Positions 36,301 through 60,207 of a stretch of 64,000 bases of DNA are shown piece after piece. The stretch is from Mugil cephalus (lineage: Eukaryota; Chordata; Actinopteri; Mugiliformes; Mugilidae), in contig NC_061789.1 in assembly GCF_022458985.1 (NCBI RefSeq), positions 15,160,357 through 15,224,356 on the forward strand, written 5' to 3'. A program made the translations under genes and the position numbers. The notes beneath the pieces are model-generated. The model saw only the letters and a list, made by a program, of their open reading frames with translations. It made no database searches and had not been told where the DNA came from. Numbering within the stretch: the stretch's first letter is position 1; every line of letters begins with the position of its first letter.

Positions 36301-38554
36301 CCTACCTATCAGTCTCAAAAACTCAGCGTTAATCAGACAATGAAAACAACACGTGTGAGGACATCATTTAACAGAGCTGCAGATTTCATTAAAAAAAAGA
36401 AAATAATCATACTCTTGCAACTTTGCTTTGCTGATGTGTTTCATCTGCTCCTATGGGCAATGTTACGTCCTGAAAATATGAATACTCAGGCAGGAGAAAC
36501 CTTCATCAAAACTAATGATTTAGTAACTGATAGAGCAACGGCGGGAAGGGAAGTTAATTACAAGCAAAGTCCGCAACATCTTGCCAAGGCCCCTCAAATT
36601 AAAATACAAGCCTAGTGATTGAGTGACTTGTCTCAAAGAAGGACAAGGGAGATCTCCCGATGGTCTCTCTGTAGTTAAATCATTAACTGGCTTCGCCATA
36701 TACACATGCTCCTCTCAGTTGTCTTATATTTGGCGCACTTACTGCATCATACAGCATCCAGCGCTATTCATTAAGTTCCCTAGTTGAGATGAAGTTTTTT
36801 TTTTTTTTATTAACCAATTTCCTACACACTTTTAAAGCTTCTATAACAGAACTACAAAAATATATATAAAAAAAAGCTAACTTTCCTCTTTGAGGAAGAC
36901 TGTGAAAAGTAATGTAAGGTTATCTGTGATCACATTAGGGCTGAAACTGAGGATGATTTTGTCTATCAAATTTCAGTTTCTTGTAAGATTTTGTGTTAGT
37001 ACAAAACATAACAGTGTTTATTTTATCATACAAGAGCAAGAAAGCCAACAGATTTGAGCAACTGGAATGAAGCAATGCTTGGTAATACTTGCCTTCAGGC
37101 AATATTCAGTCAACAAAACATTTCCACTAACTATTAGTTATTGCCTTGAAGGGAATGCAAAGCTAAACAAAACAAAACATAACAAAAAAGACACTTTGTG
37201 CTTCCCGATGTTCCCGTACAAACCAAGAAAACCATGCGACTTCTTCTATTCTGATCATTTTTAACAAATTAATATGCACACAGAGGCTTTTAAAAGATGC
37301 GCCACATATCTTTCCGGCAAAAAAAAAAAATGCTTTTCTCCACGGGCCTGGTGTCAATGTAATATAATGAGCAGCTTTCGCATGTTGAGCAACAACACGG
37401 AAATTACAGGGCACGGTGAAACCAGACAGGGGGGCGCACAGGGCGATAACATATTTTAACAATGTGAGGCATGTAGGAACTAGGAAGCTGTCAGGATCGT
37501 CCCCTTACATCACCTCCACATGACAGGAGCTGCAGCAACAAGGTCAGACTCATTTTACAGGACTGACTCAAGTCACATGTATCTGGTAAAAAGCTACGCT
37601 TTCATAATCCTAGGCTTATTCAAATAAAACGTGCATTTTTTTTTTGGATATAAACCACATGTTTGGGCTCGTTGGATAGCCGAAAACATTTATCTTGATT
37701 TTAGACATTTTGAACACAAAATTAATCACTAATAGACAAACTGGCAATGAAAAAGAATAAATACAAAAACAAAACGAAGGGTTTCAGGATTCATGTGCTG
37801 CATTTAGCCTCAAATTTGAGGCATTTTATTTTATTCTACTCTACATTTAGTTGACATTTAAAGGATTCTTCTCAGATTAAGACAGAGAGCAGAGCTAGTA
37901 CTTCAATTTAAAGTATATTCCTTTCTTTTGGTGACTACTATTACTTAACAATTAAATGTGTTAAATATTAAGGGTCTGTGTAAATAATGACATTTATTAA
38001 TATTGAGTCTAGAGTATAATTGACCGTTTTTGACTACTTTTTGTTGTACCTTTACATTTTACCTTAAAACAAACAAACAAACAAAAAAACCCTCACCATC
38101 AATGTCATTAGCAACACCTGTGTTTACAAGCTATTTTCTACCAAAATGGCTGCTGTAAACAAATATCTATCACCGTGTCTATCAGTTCACAGGTAAACAC
38201 AAATTACACCTTAACCCCGACATTATTAGATTTCATTTCCGTGCACTGTAATTTACAAATAAACTCTTCAACCGGACAAAACTAGCAAACAGTCAGTTAA
38301 TCTAAAATTATATACTAACGTCGAAAACGTGCGAAAACGTTTTCCGAGTCTAAAACACGATTAATTAAGTTTATTTTCCACGGTTTAACGGTAACTTAAG
38401 GATGAGGATGAAGTTGAACCTGCCCTACCTGCTCCATGTCGTGGTCGTTCAGCAGATGAAGCTCCCGGGACTTGAAGCAGTTTTGACATTTACTTTTATT
38501 AAAAATGTTGGCTTGGAATTTGTTGCAGGGACTCGTAGCCTTTTCTCCGGACAT
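18382..38554 (-). CDS. mprip: Myosin phosphatase Rho-interacting protein, complete
   Basis: Twenty-two exons join in frame (1626 codons plus TGA): 38554-38429, 35942-35865, 35778-35713, 35359-35208, 35109-35025, 34792-34651, 33245-33059, 31507-31396, 26768-26670, 25276-25220, 25090-25022, 24895-24806, 24712-24603, 24386-23864, 23308-23216, 23111-20958, 20653-20506, 20402-20303, 20091-19932, 19307-19206, 18735-18649, 18522-18382. The N-terminus ([19 protein letters not shown]) is diagnostic of MPRIP. PH domain 1 spans exons 2-5 ([28 protein letters not shown]) and ends in [15 protein letters not shown] domain 2 spans exons 10-13 ([50 protein letters not shown]). Exon 14 carries [15 protein letters not shown]. 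The remainder is coiled coil, mostly in one 718-codon exon. MPRIP binds F-actin, RhoA and the myosin phosphatase targeting subunit, so it should act on stress fibres. TRIOBP is the nearest paralog; the N-terminal PH domain favours MPRIP. Confidence 0.92.
20958..23111 (-). CDS. mprip: mprip large coiled-coil exon
   Basis: A single 2154-base exon (718 codons, phase 0 at both ends) within mprip. It begins [15 protein letters not shown] after a CCTCAG acceptor and ends ...EKEMEKLK before GTAGGT. It is rich in Glu, Lys, Leu and Gln with long heptad-like stretches (for example [18 protein letters not shown]), a predicted coiled coil, and a Ser/Glu-rich acidic patch near its 3' end ([20 protein letters not shown]). 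Because it is symmetric in phase it can be skipped without a frameshift, which would give a form near the roughly 1000-residue mammalian protein. Confidence 0.85.
25625..25640. repeat. (GT)n microsatellite in mprip intron 9
   Basis: A short GT run follows a T homopolymer, inside the intron between the SLDRR exon and the second PH domain. The rest of that intron (25277-26669) has no recognised feature. Confidence 0.7.
27884..28985. repeat. Duplicated blocks flanking the intronic LINE
   Basis: The block near 27884-27965 (AGATATGCCTCATTGAGCC ... CCTTTATGTAACAGTCTGTG) is repeated in diverged form near 28905-28985 (AGATACGCCTCATG ... CTTTATGTAACAGTCCTG). In addition, TTTGAAATGACAAAGCATCAC near 28863 recurs as TTTGAAATGACATAGCATCAC near 30135, on the far side of the LINE. 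This may be an older repeat family or a duplicated target. Confidence 0.5.
28990..30130 (+). mobile_element. Degraded, internally deleted non-LTR retrotransposon (LINE) in mprip intron 8
   Basis: The left part matches the 5' region and endonuclease domain of a common fish LINE. It opens with CGTTATCGTGGTCGAGGAG, then encodes recognisable pieces such as [57 protein letters not shown] and, after a frame break, [14 protein letters not shown] (the GDFNAH endonuclease signature). The right part (from about 29900) reads CTCACCTATGGTCATGA and GGGTAATGAC, typical of the element's 3' end. The reverse transcriptase between them is absent. Stops and frameshifts show the copy is dead. It lies antisense to mprip. 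Confidence 0.75.
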
Positions 38555-38970
38555 GTTTCAATCGGTCAGTGTACCTCTCCTCCCCGGTGGAAAAAAAAAA
38601 AGTAGTCCGAACACAGCTCGCCGTCCTTCTCCCGTAGTCAGCATTGAATGGAGAGGTCGACCCCGAACGAACATCTGTCAAACACTGATCTGTTGACGCC
38701 GTCGTCATGGTCAAGTCATTCGACGTGATGTCACCGCTGCACATCCGGTCGCCACCTACAAAATAAAACACCTTGGCGCTGCACTGGATGTCAGCGCAGG
38801 ACCAAGATGTTAAACGTGCTATAGTGCCACCTCCTGGCAGATACAGTGCACTGTCTCTAGTGGTTAAAATAGTTATATAAATATCATTTAAAACTATTCG
38901 AAGATACCTCACTGTAACGAAATACCCCAACGAATCAGTCATCACTGCAAACTGTTACTTATTCAAAGTA

Positions 38971-39356
38971 CACCAATCCAATCAGACATAACATTATTGC
39001 CACTGACAGGAGAAACAAATATCATTGACCATTTTGTAACAATACAATGTTTTGCTGAGAAACCTTTGGACCTGGCATTCATGTGGATGTTACTTAGACA
39101 TGTACCACCCACCTAGACCAGACTAGATCAGGCACCCCCACCCCATGACACTCCTTGATGGCAGCAGCCATTCCTAGCAGGGAAAAACATGAACTACTAC
39201 TACTTTCTACTTTGTATATACAGGATATATTTTATTTTATTTTTTATATTTTTATATATTCTCAATGTTTGCACATTTCTTGTTTACATTTGCACCATGA
39301 GGATGGTAATTTCAGTCCTGCATTGTGTTGCACACGTCAGAATTGACAAAAAGTTG

Positions 39357-39388
<32 letters not shown>

Positions 39389-39662
39389 GCACAAGACGTT
39401 TACCTGGCCCCCAAATTCACTAGATCCCAAACTGATTAAGTGCCTGTGGGATGCACTGGAACACGATTGATTCACAGAGGTTGGGCCCTCCCCTCAACCC
39501 GTAGGACCCAAAGACCTCCACTACAAACATCTGTTGACAGGCACCTGAGGAGAGGACACCCTCAGAAGGCCCATGTCTGTTCTCTGATGAGTCCCAACTC
39601 TTTTGGGTGACAGGGAGACACAATATTAGAATGGCGATCATAATGTTATGCTTGATTGTTGT
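38971..39662 (+). mobile_element. Degraded Tc1/mariner-type DNA transposon
   Basis: The two ends are imperfect inverted repeats: CAATCAGACATAACATTATT at the left, while the reverse complement of the right end reads CAATCAAGCATAACATTATG. The interior keeps a transposase relic: near 39405-39460 the plus strand translates as WPPNSLDPKLIKCLWDAL, a decayed form of the SPDLNPIEHLWD signature of IS630/Tc1/mariner transposases. A CTTGA pentanucleotide tract (about 39356-39381) interrupts it. At 692 bp it is far below autonomous length. Confidence 0.75.
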
Positions 39663-39855
39663 GTGTATAGTGAATAAAAAAATATACTAAACAAATATAT
39701 CTGTCTACACTTCAGTGTGTTTTACGTGGTCCACAAGCGAGGAAAAAACACGCGGTCCAACCATAGACTGTACGAGGTTGGCTATATCGACATTTCCGTT
39801 TTCAACTAGTCAGGCTGGCTAGCGTGGCTAGGCTAACAACAACAGTAGTGTTGTT

Positions 39856-39858
<3 letters not shown>

Positions 39859-39897
<39 letters not shown>
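39859..39897. repeat. (GT)n microsatellite
   Basis: About 19 GT units in uninterrupted tandem. Confidence 0.9.
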
Positions 39898-39900
<3 letters not shown>

Positions 39901-41397
39901 AATATGCCGGACAGCCTCAGTATGTGCCCGGTGCAGCCTCAGTGTGGCGCACCACATATGGCTCGACAATCGATTAGCCGCTTTTCGACCTCCGCTCCTG
40001 TTTTTTTTGCATAATGTAATGTCCCGTTGCGACTCGGTCGTGTCTCTTCTCAGTGAATTCTCCAGACAGCATCGAAGAACACCCTGCCCGATCATCAGGT
40101 TGGTAGACCTCGACACGAACAAACTCATTAACTAGTCCTGTAAAGATTTACAACCTCCGTAGTAGATCTACTCACAAGTCTACTGACCTCATAGTTTATC
40201 CTGTCGCGTGACTTTAAATTATGTTTAAAGCCCCGTGCTCGACTAAAGTTTATTTAAAGCTTTTTAAAATGGTCATCATCGTTATTATGGTCAACACTAC
40301 CCTATTTAAGGGGTAAATATACACATATATATTTGTTCGCTGCTTTATCTGGGATAGGTTGTCACCTCTGTGGGATCAAGCAGTCGTAAAACATTTGCTT
40401 TTGAACATGTCTAATTCAGTTTCATCTTTTCCTTAATGCCTTAGAATTTATTGCCCAGAAATATTTTACGCTGAACACTAACTTGAATTAAATATTTAAC
40501 GGCTTTTGCGGAGGCAATAATAATAAAAACAATATGCTTAAATATTATCTAGCCCCCATTGTAAAACTAAGGTCGGTATGTATGATGAGTACTTTTACCT
40601 TTGATTTTGGCAACATTACTTATTACTTAAGTAAAATTTCGATCTATTTTTTTCTTTTGGATTGTTAGATCACTGGTTTAATCCCCTCTGTCGACTATAG
40701 GCTTAGGTTCTTTGATCAGACCTTGCTCACTTGGATGACTTAAATGCAGAGAACAAATTCCTTGTATGTGTGTTCATTTTTGCACGTCAAATAAACCTAT
40801 AAACTTATTATGAGATTATGGCAGTGTGCTTTCTATGTATTTTATTATTCATTATCAATTAAATTATTCGTTATCACTGTTGTATAACTGCACATAAAGA
40901 ACCTTAACTAAAATCCTGCTTCTCTTTACAATACCCACACTTGACCCACTGATCAGTGTGGGACTAGATTTCCAGACCTGTTACTGTGTTATTTTTATGT
41001 TATTGCTTGAAATATCTTCACTCGTGATGAGTGAGCATGTTGGTTCAAGCCTGAATAAAGGGGCACTGGGCCGTTGCAGGCAGTTTAGCATTCCGGCACG
41101 CATAAAGCCGATTAGAGAACACGTAGCGAACTGACTTTGGCCTCAGTGGTGCCTAACAGGGTCAGAGATGGCTTATCTCAGCGGGAGATTTAAACTGTCT
41201 TAAGTTTTAATTTAGTGTGTATGTTAGATCGTGCCTCCTTAGAGGTCTCACAGCAATCTTCAGAGATCATATCGGTTCAAAAAATACTGATAAATACATA
41301 TTTATGGTCCACAATGGTCATCATGGTGACTTCATTTGCTTTTTTGACTAAGCAGTCAGGATCCCTTCAAGCCTCTTCGAGTCAGAGGTGGAAGAAC

Positions 41398-42876
41398 ATG
41401 GGGACCAGGAGGGTGCTGGTGACCGGGTGCTCCTCAGGAATCGGCTTGGCTGTGGCCACACGGCTGGCCAAGGATGAGCTTAGACGGTTTAAAGGTCAGC
41501 CATCCGCTCCCTTCAACCGGACCATGACGTCCGGTAGAAAACTGAAGTAAGCACAGCTCATGATAGCCAATGTTTTTCGTTGTTTATGTGAGGCAGTGGT
41601 TGCCACAATGAGGGACCTTGGAAAACGGGGGCCCTTGGAGAAGGCAGCAGGTGACTCCTTGGATAAAACTCTGGAAATCAAAGAGCTGGACGCTTGTTGT
41701 GAAGACTCCATCAAAGAGTGCATCGACAGCCTGCCGAACAGACGCGTGGATGTTCTGGGTTTGTCTCTCCTTCACGTCATCAAGTGGACCTGAGATTTTT
41801 CTGCAAGTGTACAATACCATAACACAGGTCTTCTGTTGTAGTGAACAACGCTGGCGTCGGCATGATTGGGCCGCTTGAGTGCCAGAGTATCACTGCCATG
41901 AAGGAGCTCTTTGATACAAACTTCTTTGGTCTGGCACGGCTGGTAAAAGAGGTGCTGCCTGACATGAAGAAGCGGCAGAGTGGCCATATCGTGGTGATGA
42001 GCAGCGTCATGGGAATACAGGGTGCGTTTTGTTTAGTTTTTGCCATGAAGTCTCAGAAGAAACTGTAAAAAAAAAAAAAAAAAAAAGTTTCCTAATACAT
42101 TTCCTTTCCTAATATTCCCCACGCAGGACTCCTCTTCAATGACGTCTACGCTGCCTCCAAATTCGCCGTGGAGGGATTCTGCGAGAGTCTGGCAGTGCAA
42201 GCAATGAAGTTTAACATCAAGTGATTACATGAAAAATACATCAGCTTTAGAAATGCAGACAGCCTACAACTAAAATCATGAGTTATCAGTAAGCCTGCAT
42301 TGGTAAGATTCTTGCAGCTTGACGCCCGTAATGGAACGCAGGTCAAAGATTTATGTTTTTCTGTCTCTGTCGCTAGGACGACTCTTGTTGAGCCCGGCCC
42401 TGTGGTGACAGAGTTTGAAAGGAAGGTGTACGAAGAGGCTGAGAAGATGGATCTGTCGGGGGCCGATGAAGAGACTGCCAAGATCTTCCGAGAGCTCTAC
42501 CTGCCATACTCCAAGAAGATCTTCAACTCGTTAGGCCAGACACCAGAGGAAGTGGCTGAGGCACGTTTCTTTTACAGTTTAAATGATGTATAATGAAGGA
42601 ACCTTCTCGAGTGTTAAATAACATGTTTGTTTTTTTTTTTGTTTGTTTTTTTTATTATATATATAGCAAACATTTAAAGTCATCACCGCCAAGGAGCCTC
42701 CTTTGCGCCACCAGACCAACCGCCTGTACATGCCCATGACTGCCCTGAAACATGCCGATCCGACTGGCCGGCTGCCCCTCGACGCTTTTTATAAGATGAT
42801 CTTTAAACACGACAGGGTGTTCAACGCTACTCTTGGGGTCCTAAACATGCTCCAGAGGAGGGCAGGGAAGAAATGA
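41398..42876 (+). CDS. rdh8: Retinol dehydrogenase 8 (short-chain dehydrogenase/reductase), complete
   Basis: Six exons, 41398-41494, 41597-41758, 41842-42021, 42127-42220, 42377-42560 and 42667-42876, join in frame to 308 residues (human RDH8 is 311). The start [16 protein letters not shown] carries the TGxxxGIG cofactor loop at the very N-terminus. [10 protein letters not shown] follows, then [11 protein letters not shown] (NNAG motif), MSSVMGIQG with the catalytic Ser, [14 protein letters not shown] (YxxxK active site) and [11 protein letters not shown]. The similarity pattern is closer to RDH8 than to the sister enzyme HSD17B1 ([18 protein letters not shown]). RDH8 reduces all-trans-retinal to retinol with NADPH in photoreceptor outer segments, part of the visual cycle. 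Five introns are about 80-160 bases. The fifth has a GC donor (GAG/gcacgt) and is the only in-frame solution found. Teleosts can have two rdh8 copies; which one this is cannot be told. Confidence 0.92.
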
Positions 42877-43405
42877 CCACATGAAATGTTTTTCCCGATG
42901 GGATGTAGTGCCTACCCTCCAGGTGAAGCTTCCTTGTGTATAGAATTGTACGGGACAGTAGTAATTTTATTCATGGAATAGTAACTCCAAAAGCAATGCT
43001 TATTCTTGATTTACTGTGAATGGACTTTCTTGCTTGTCGTACATTCATTTCTCATTTAAGTTTGCGTGATTTGCTCTTAAGAAAACAGGAACAAGATCAT
43101 TAAAAAACATAAAACTAGTGATTTATACTTTTGGTAAGCAGAAGGGGAATCAATTGAAGTGGTAATACACTTTATCTCAAAACACATTCTCAATATAAGT
43201 ATTTATTGTTTGAGTTTTATCTGTGCTGCAGTGGACACCCAGATGACAACACGTGGCGTCTTGTACCTCTCCTCTCGTCTTGCTGTAGCTAATTCAACGC
43301 TACCTGTCTTCCATTTCTGTCTGTCTCTCAGTTTATAGCTCTTCCTGAGTGAAAAGTTGAACATTCTCCTGACCTTGTAAAGTATATAGGATTTAATAAA
43401 GGCAC
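42877..43405 (+). other. rdh8: 3' UTR and poly(A) signal of rdh8
   Basis: An AATAAA hexamer lies at 43395-43400, in the phrase GATTTAATAAAGGCAC, followed by T/G-rich DNA. It is the first strong signal after the stop codon. A further AATAAA occurs near 43718. Confidence 0.6.
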
Positions 43406-43769
43406 TTTGTGTTCTATAACAAGATTATTCAGCGGCTTTCCCTTTTGTAGTAGTGGAGGCCAAGCAACCACAGTGGTTGTACAACATGCTACGCCATGCC
43501 AACAGTCTCGGCTCTTACCCAACCGGTGTTCTCCAGATGTGTGTCCACATCCAGTTCTTTACTGGATCTCGTTTATAAAGTGAGGATGAATCTGTTCTTT
43601 GGAACACACTTAAACATGAGAGTCATGCAACTGATCAAAAAATCTCTTTTTCTCTATTTCACCAAAACATGTAACAGTAATAGTCCAATGACACATCCTA
43701 CAGTGGAAATTGAGTCTAAATAAACTCCTTAAGCTTTCAGATGTGAACTGTTATTTTAATTATAAATGA

Positions 43770-43950
43770 GATTCTGTTCTGACTCATCAGTGAACGGACG
43801 TGGGCCTTCTGAGGGTGTCCTGTTGGTGGGGGCTTTTGGGAGAGAGGAGGGGCCTCTGTGGTCAGGCTTGTTCCAGTGCATCCCACGTACAGCGGATCAG
43901 GGAATTTGGAGGCCAGGTCAGCAGCCTGTGCTTCCCGGTCACTGGAATAA
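43770..43950 (-). mobile_element. Fragment of the Tc1/mariner-type element, inverted relative to the copy at 39 kb
   Basis: The reverse complement contains ACCTGGCCTCCAAATTCCCT, GGGATGCACTGGAACA, GGACACCCTCAGAAGGCCCA and TCACTGATGAGTC. Each has a counterpart in 39400-39600 in the same order. No terminal inverted repeats are left. Confidence 0.65.
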
Positions 43951-44413
43951 CAAGGAGTGAAATCATACAAATACAAAACACAAAAACTTTTCCCATTACC
44001 TGAAATTGTTCATTTCTATAATAGTATAAAACTAGCGTTATCTGCAAGCAAATGGTCAGAAAAGAAGTCAGGAGTTTGGTCTGGGATTGTGTAGTGACTA
44101 CTATCTGTTGGGAGCTAAACCGAGTTGGATGATATTTTAACCCTCTTTTCTGTGTCATTTGTAATCTTATCGTTGAAGGTATGAATCAAATCATTAAGCA
44201 CTTCTACTGAACACGATGACACAAAAGTGTAGTCCCCTACAGTTTTATTATATGCAATTTATCTTAGAAAAAGGCTGTAGAAAGGTAGTATGCACAAATA
44301 TTTTGAGCTACTTTTAAACAAGTTCTGAAATGAATAATGATATATGATATCGAAGACTGTAATACGCAATAAAATATCAGTCAGAGCTTCAAATAATGCT
44401 AAATGAAGTACAT
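43951..44413. other. Intergenic DNA between convergent rdh8 and notch3
   Basis: AT-rich spacer between the two 3' ends. No feature beyond the transposon fragment to its left was recognised. Confidence 0.5.
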
Positions 44414-46376
44414 TTTATTTTTGACCTTTTTAGTACACGACATCATTTTAGAAACTTCTCAAGCAATGATCTACCCAGAACAAATATATTTACAAACAGA
44501 AATCGGGAGGTTGAAATGTACAAAACACTTAGTGCGACCTGGTAGGGAAGAAAAAAATGCATGGCCAGTTATATATAAAAAAATTATAAAAAAACAAACA
44601 AACTTTTCCTTGTAAGTAAGATGTGAAACGAACGGTGAACAAAAATATGTTTCCCAGGTCTGACAGAACAATAGCTGATTCTATAGTGAACAGGATAAAA
44701 CAATGAATTAAAGATAAACACTATGACACGACTAGGACAGTGTTTAAGTCACCACAAAAGTAGTAGCTAGGGGCGGCTGCCTACTCATTTCTTTTGATGC
44801 TGTCATAAGATGAAATGCAAAGTTTACTTTTTCAAATTTCTACTATTATATATTGACTTTATTTCGTAATGCCCACAAATGTTAAGGAGAGGTTAACCTC
44901 TATCATACACAATCAGGTCAGGAGGAAATAAGAGTTGGTCAGACATTACGCAGACAGCGTCATCTCAGAATTTTGTAAAAAGTCAAAGGGCGCAGCACTA
45001 CATGGTAGTGTTTTTGTTCCTTCAGTCTCTTTTAACAGTCATCTCGAGATGCAACTCCGTGGCCCCCGGACTGGAAGCTACTGTAGATGCAGAGGAACTG
45101 TCCCACTGCATGCCATAAAACACCTCCCTGAGGAGTGACAGGGCACAAGCAGTCGCAGTCCAGCAGTCACATCCTCACACTGACCACGACTCCCGCCGCG
45201 GATCCTCGCGGAGGCAAGGTAAGAGCGCCCCCGAGGTCCCAGCTGCTACAGATAGTCCATTAAGTCTCAATGACAAGATATGGGTTTAGCACGTCCTGCC
45301 AGTCATTTCTGTGAAGGATCCCGCTGAAAGAGCGCAGCATCCAGACTCGACAGGACAAGCAACACGGAGGAATGTTTACAGGGAAGAGTGATACAAAATA
45401 GCAGCTGATATAAGCATAGCTTAGTACATCTGAAGTGATGTTTAAAAAGGTATTCATGGGTTTCCACAAATATACAGGGTATAAAACAAAAGAAACAAAA
45501 CATAAGGGCAGTGAATTGCTGATTTTATAGGCACAAGATTTAAGATTTATCTTAAAGTGAATTAAAACAAAACGAAAACTGAAGGTATTCGAAGGTGGGG
45601 AAGCAAAACAGGCAGTCGGAATTATTGCGAGACAAATGGAGGCATGGGACCTGTTGATTAATTTTGAAAGGCTATGAAGAAAATGAACATGTGTTGCCAC
45701 CCATATTATAAATATCTATTCAAATGCTCTGTTTGATCCACACTGGCCCTTATGAGGCTGGTCACTTGAAGTGCTTCTGAGACACTTATCTACATTCTTG
45801 TTCATAATACTCATACGGAAGGTAAATATTTGCCACAATTTTATCAGATACATCACTACTGCAGAGCAACTCATGAAATGTATTTGCTAGAACCGGCTCA
45901 TCATCTTGGGGTGGCACTTAAGAAGCTAGGACAGGGAAAGAAACACCTAAGAAGCAGTTCAAATATAAACAATAAATAAAAAATAAATGAATTCCCTTCA
46001 ACATTTCACTTTTACTTTTTACTACTTTTAAAATGTTTGTTAGTTTTCAGGAGAGCGTCCCTAAGTCTTTGAAATGAAAGACTTGGTTTTCTTCATATAC
46101 TTTTTTTTTTTTTTATAATAAAAAACAAGTCCATCTGTGACAGAATTACTTCATTAAATTGTCTGCTGTTTTTCTCCAGACAACACATTTCCCTTTACTG
46201 TTTTTTTTTCTCTCTGCAGCAATCACTAGCAGACGGTCCTCGTGATAAACACAGTCAATCCAAATCCAATGAAAATCTTGGAAACAGGCTGACACATAAA
46301 AACTCTGACGGGCAGAAGAGCCAGTCCACAATTTCTTTTACCCCAGGTCCCTTTTCAAGCAGAGGCCACAGGATCT
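44414..46376 (-). other. notch3: Probable 3' UTR of notch3
   Basis: About 1.96 kb separates the notch3 stop from TTTATT at 44414-44419 (AATAAA on the minus strand). Long 3' UTRs are usual for Notch genes. Alternative hexamers within the stretch could end it earlier. No open frame here shows a protein family. Confidence 0.45.

Positions 46377-60207
<13,831 letters not shown>

Larger units (their letters stand above)
38555..41397. other. Spacer between divergent mprip and rdh8, promoter regions at both ends
   Basis: mprip starts leftward at 38554 and rdh8 rightward at 41398, so both promoters must lie here or overlap the first exons. The sequence contains the Tc1/mariner-type remnant (38971-39662) and a (GT)n tract at about 39859-39897. 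The rdh8-proximal part has a TAAAG-type AT box near 41102. I cannot assign transcription start sites. Confidence 0.5.

Noticed and set aside
36127..36615. 162-codon open frame on the plus strand inside mprip intron 1
   Set aside because: Antisense to mprip, lysine/asparagine-biased as AT-rich DNA would give, no recognisable motif or poly(A) context.
41398..42876. Assignment of the dehydrogenase as HSD17B1
   Set aside because: The closest sister family, but [18 protein letters not shown] and the C-terminal region fit RDH8 better.
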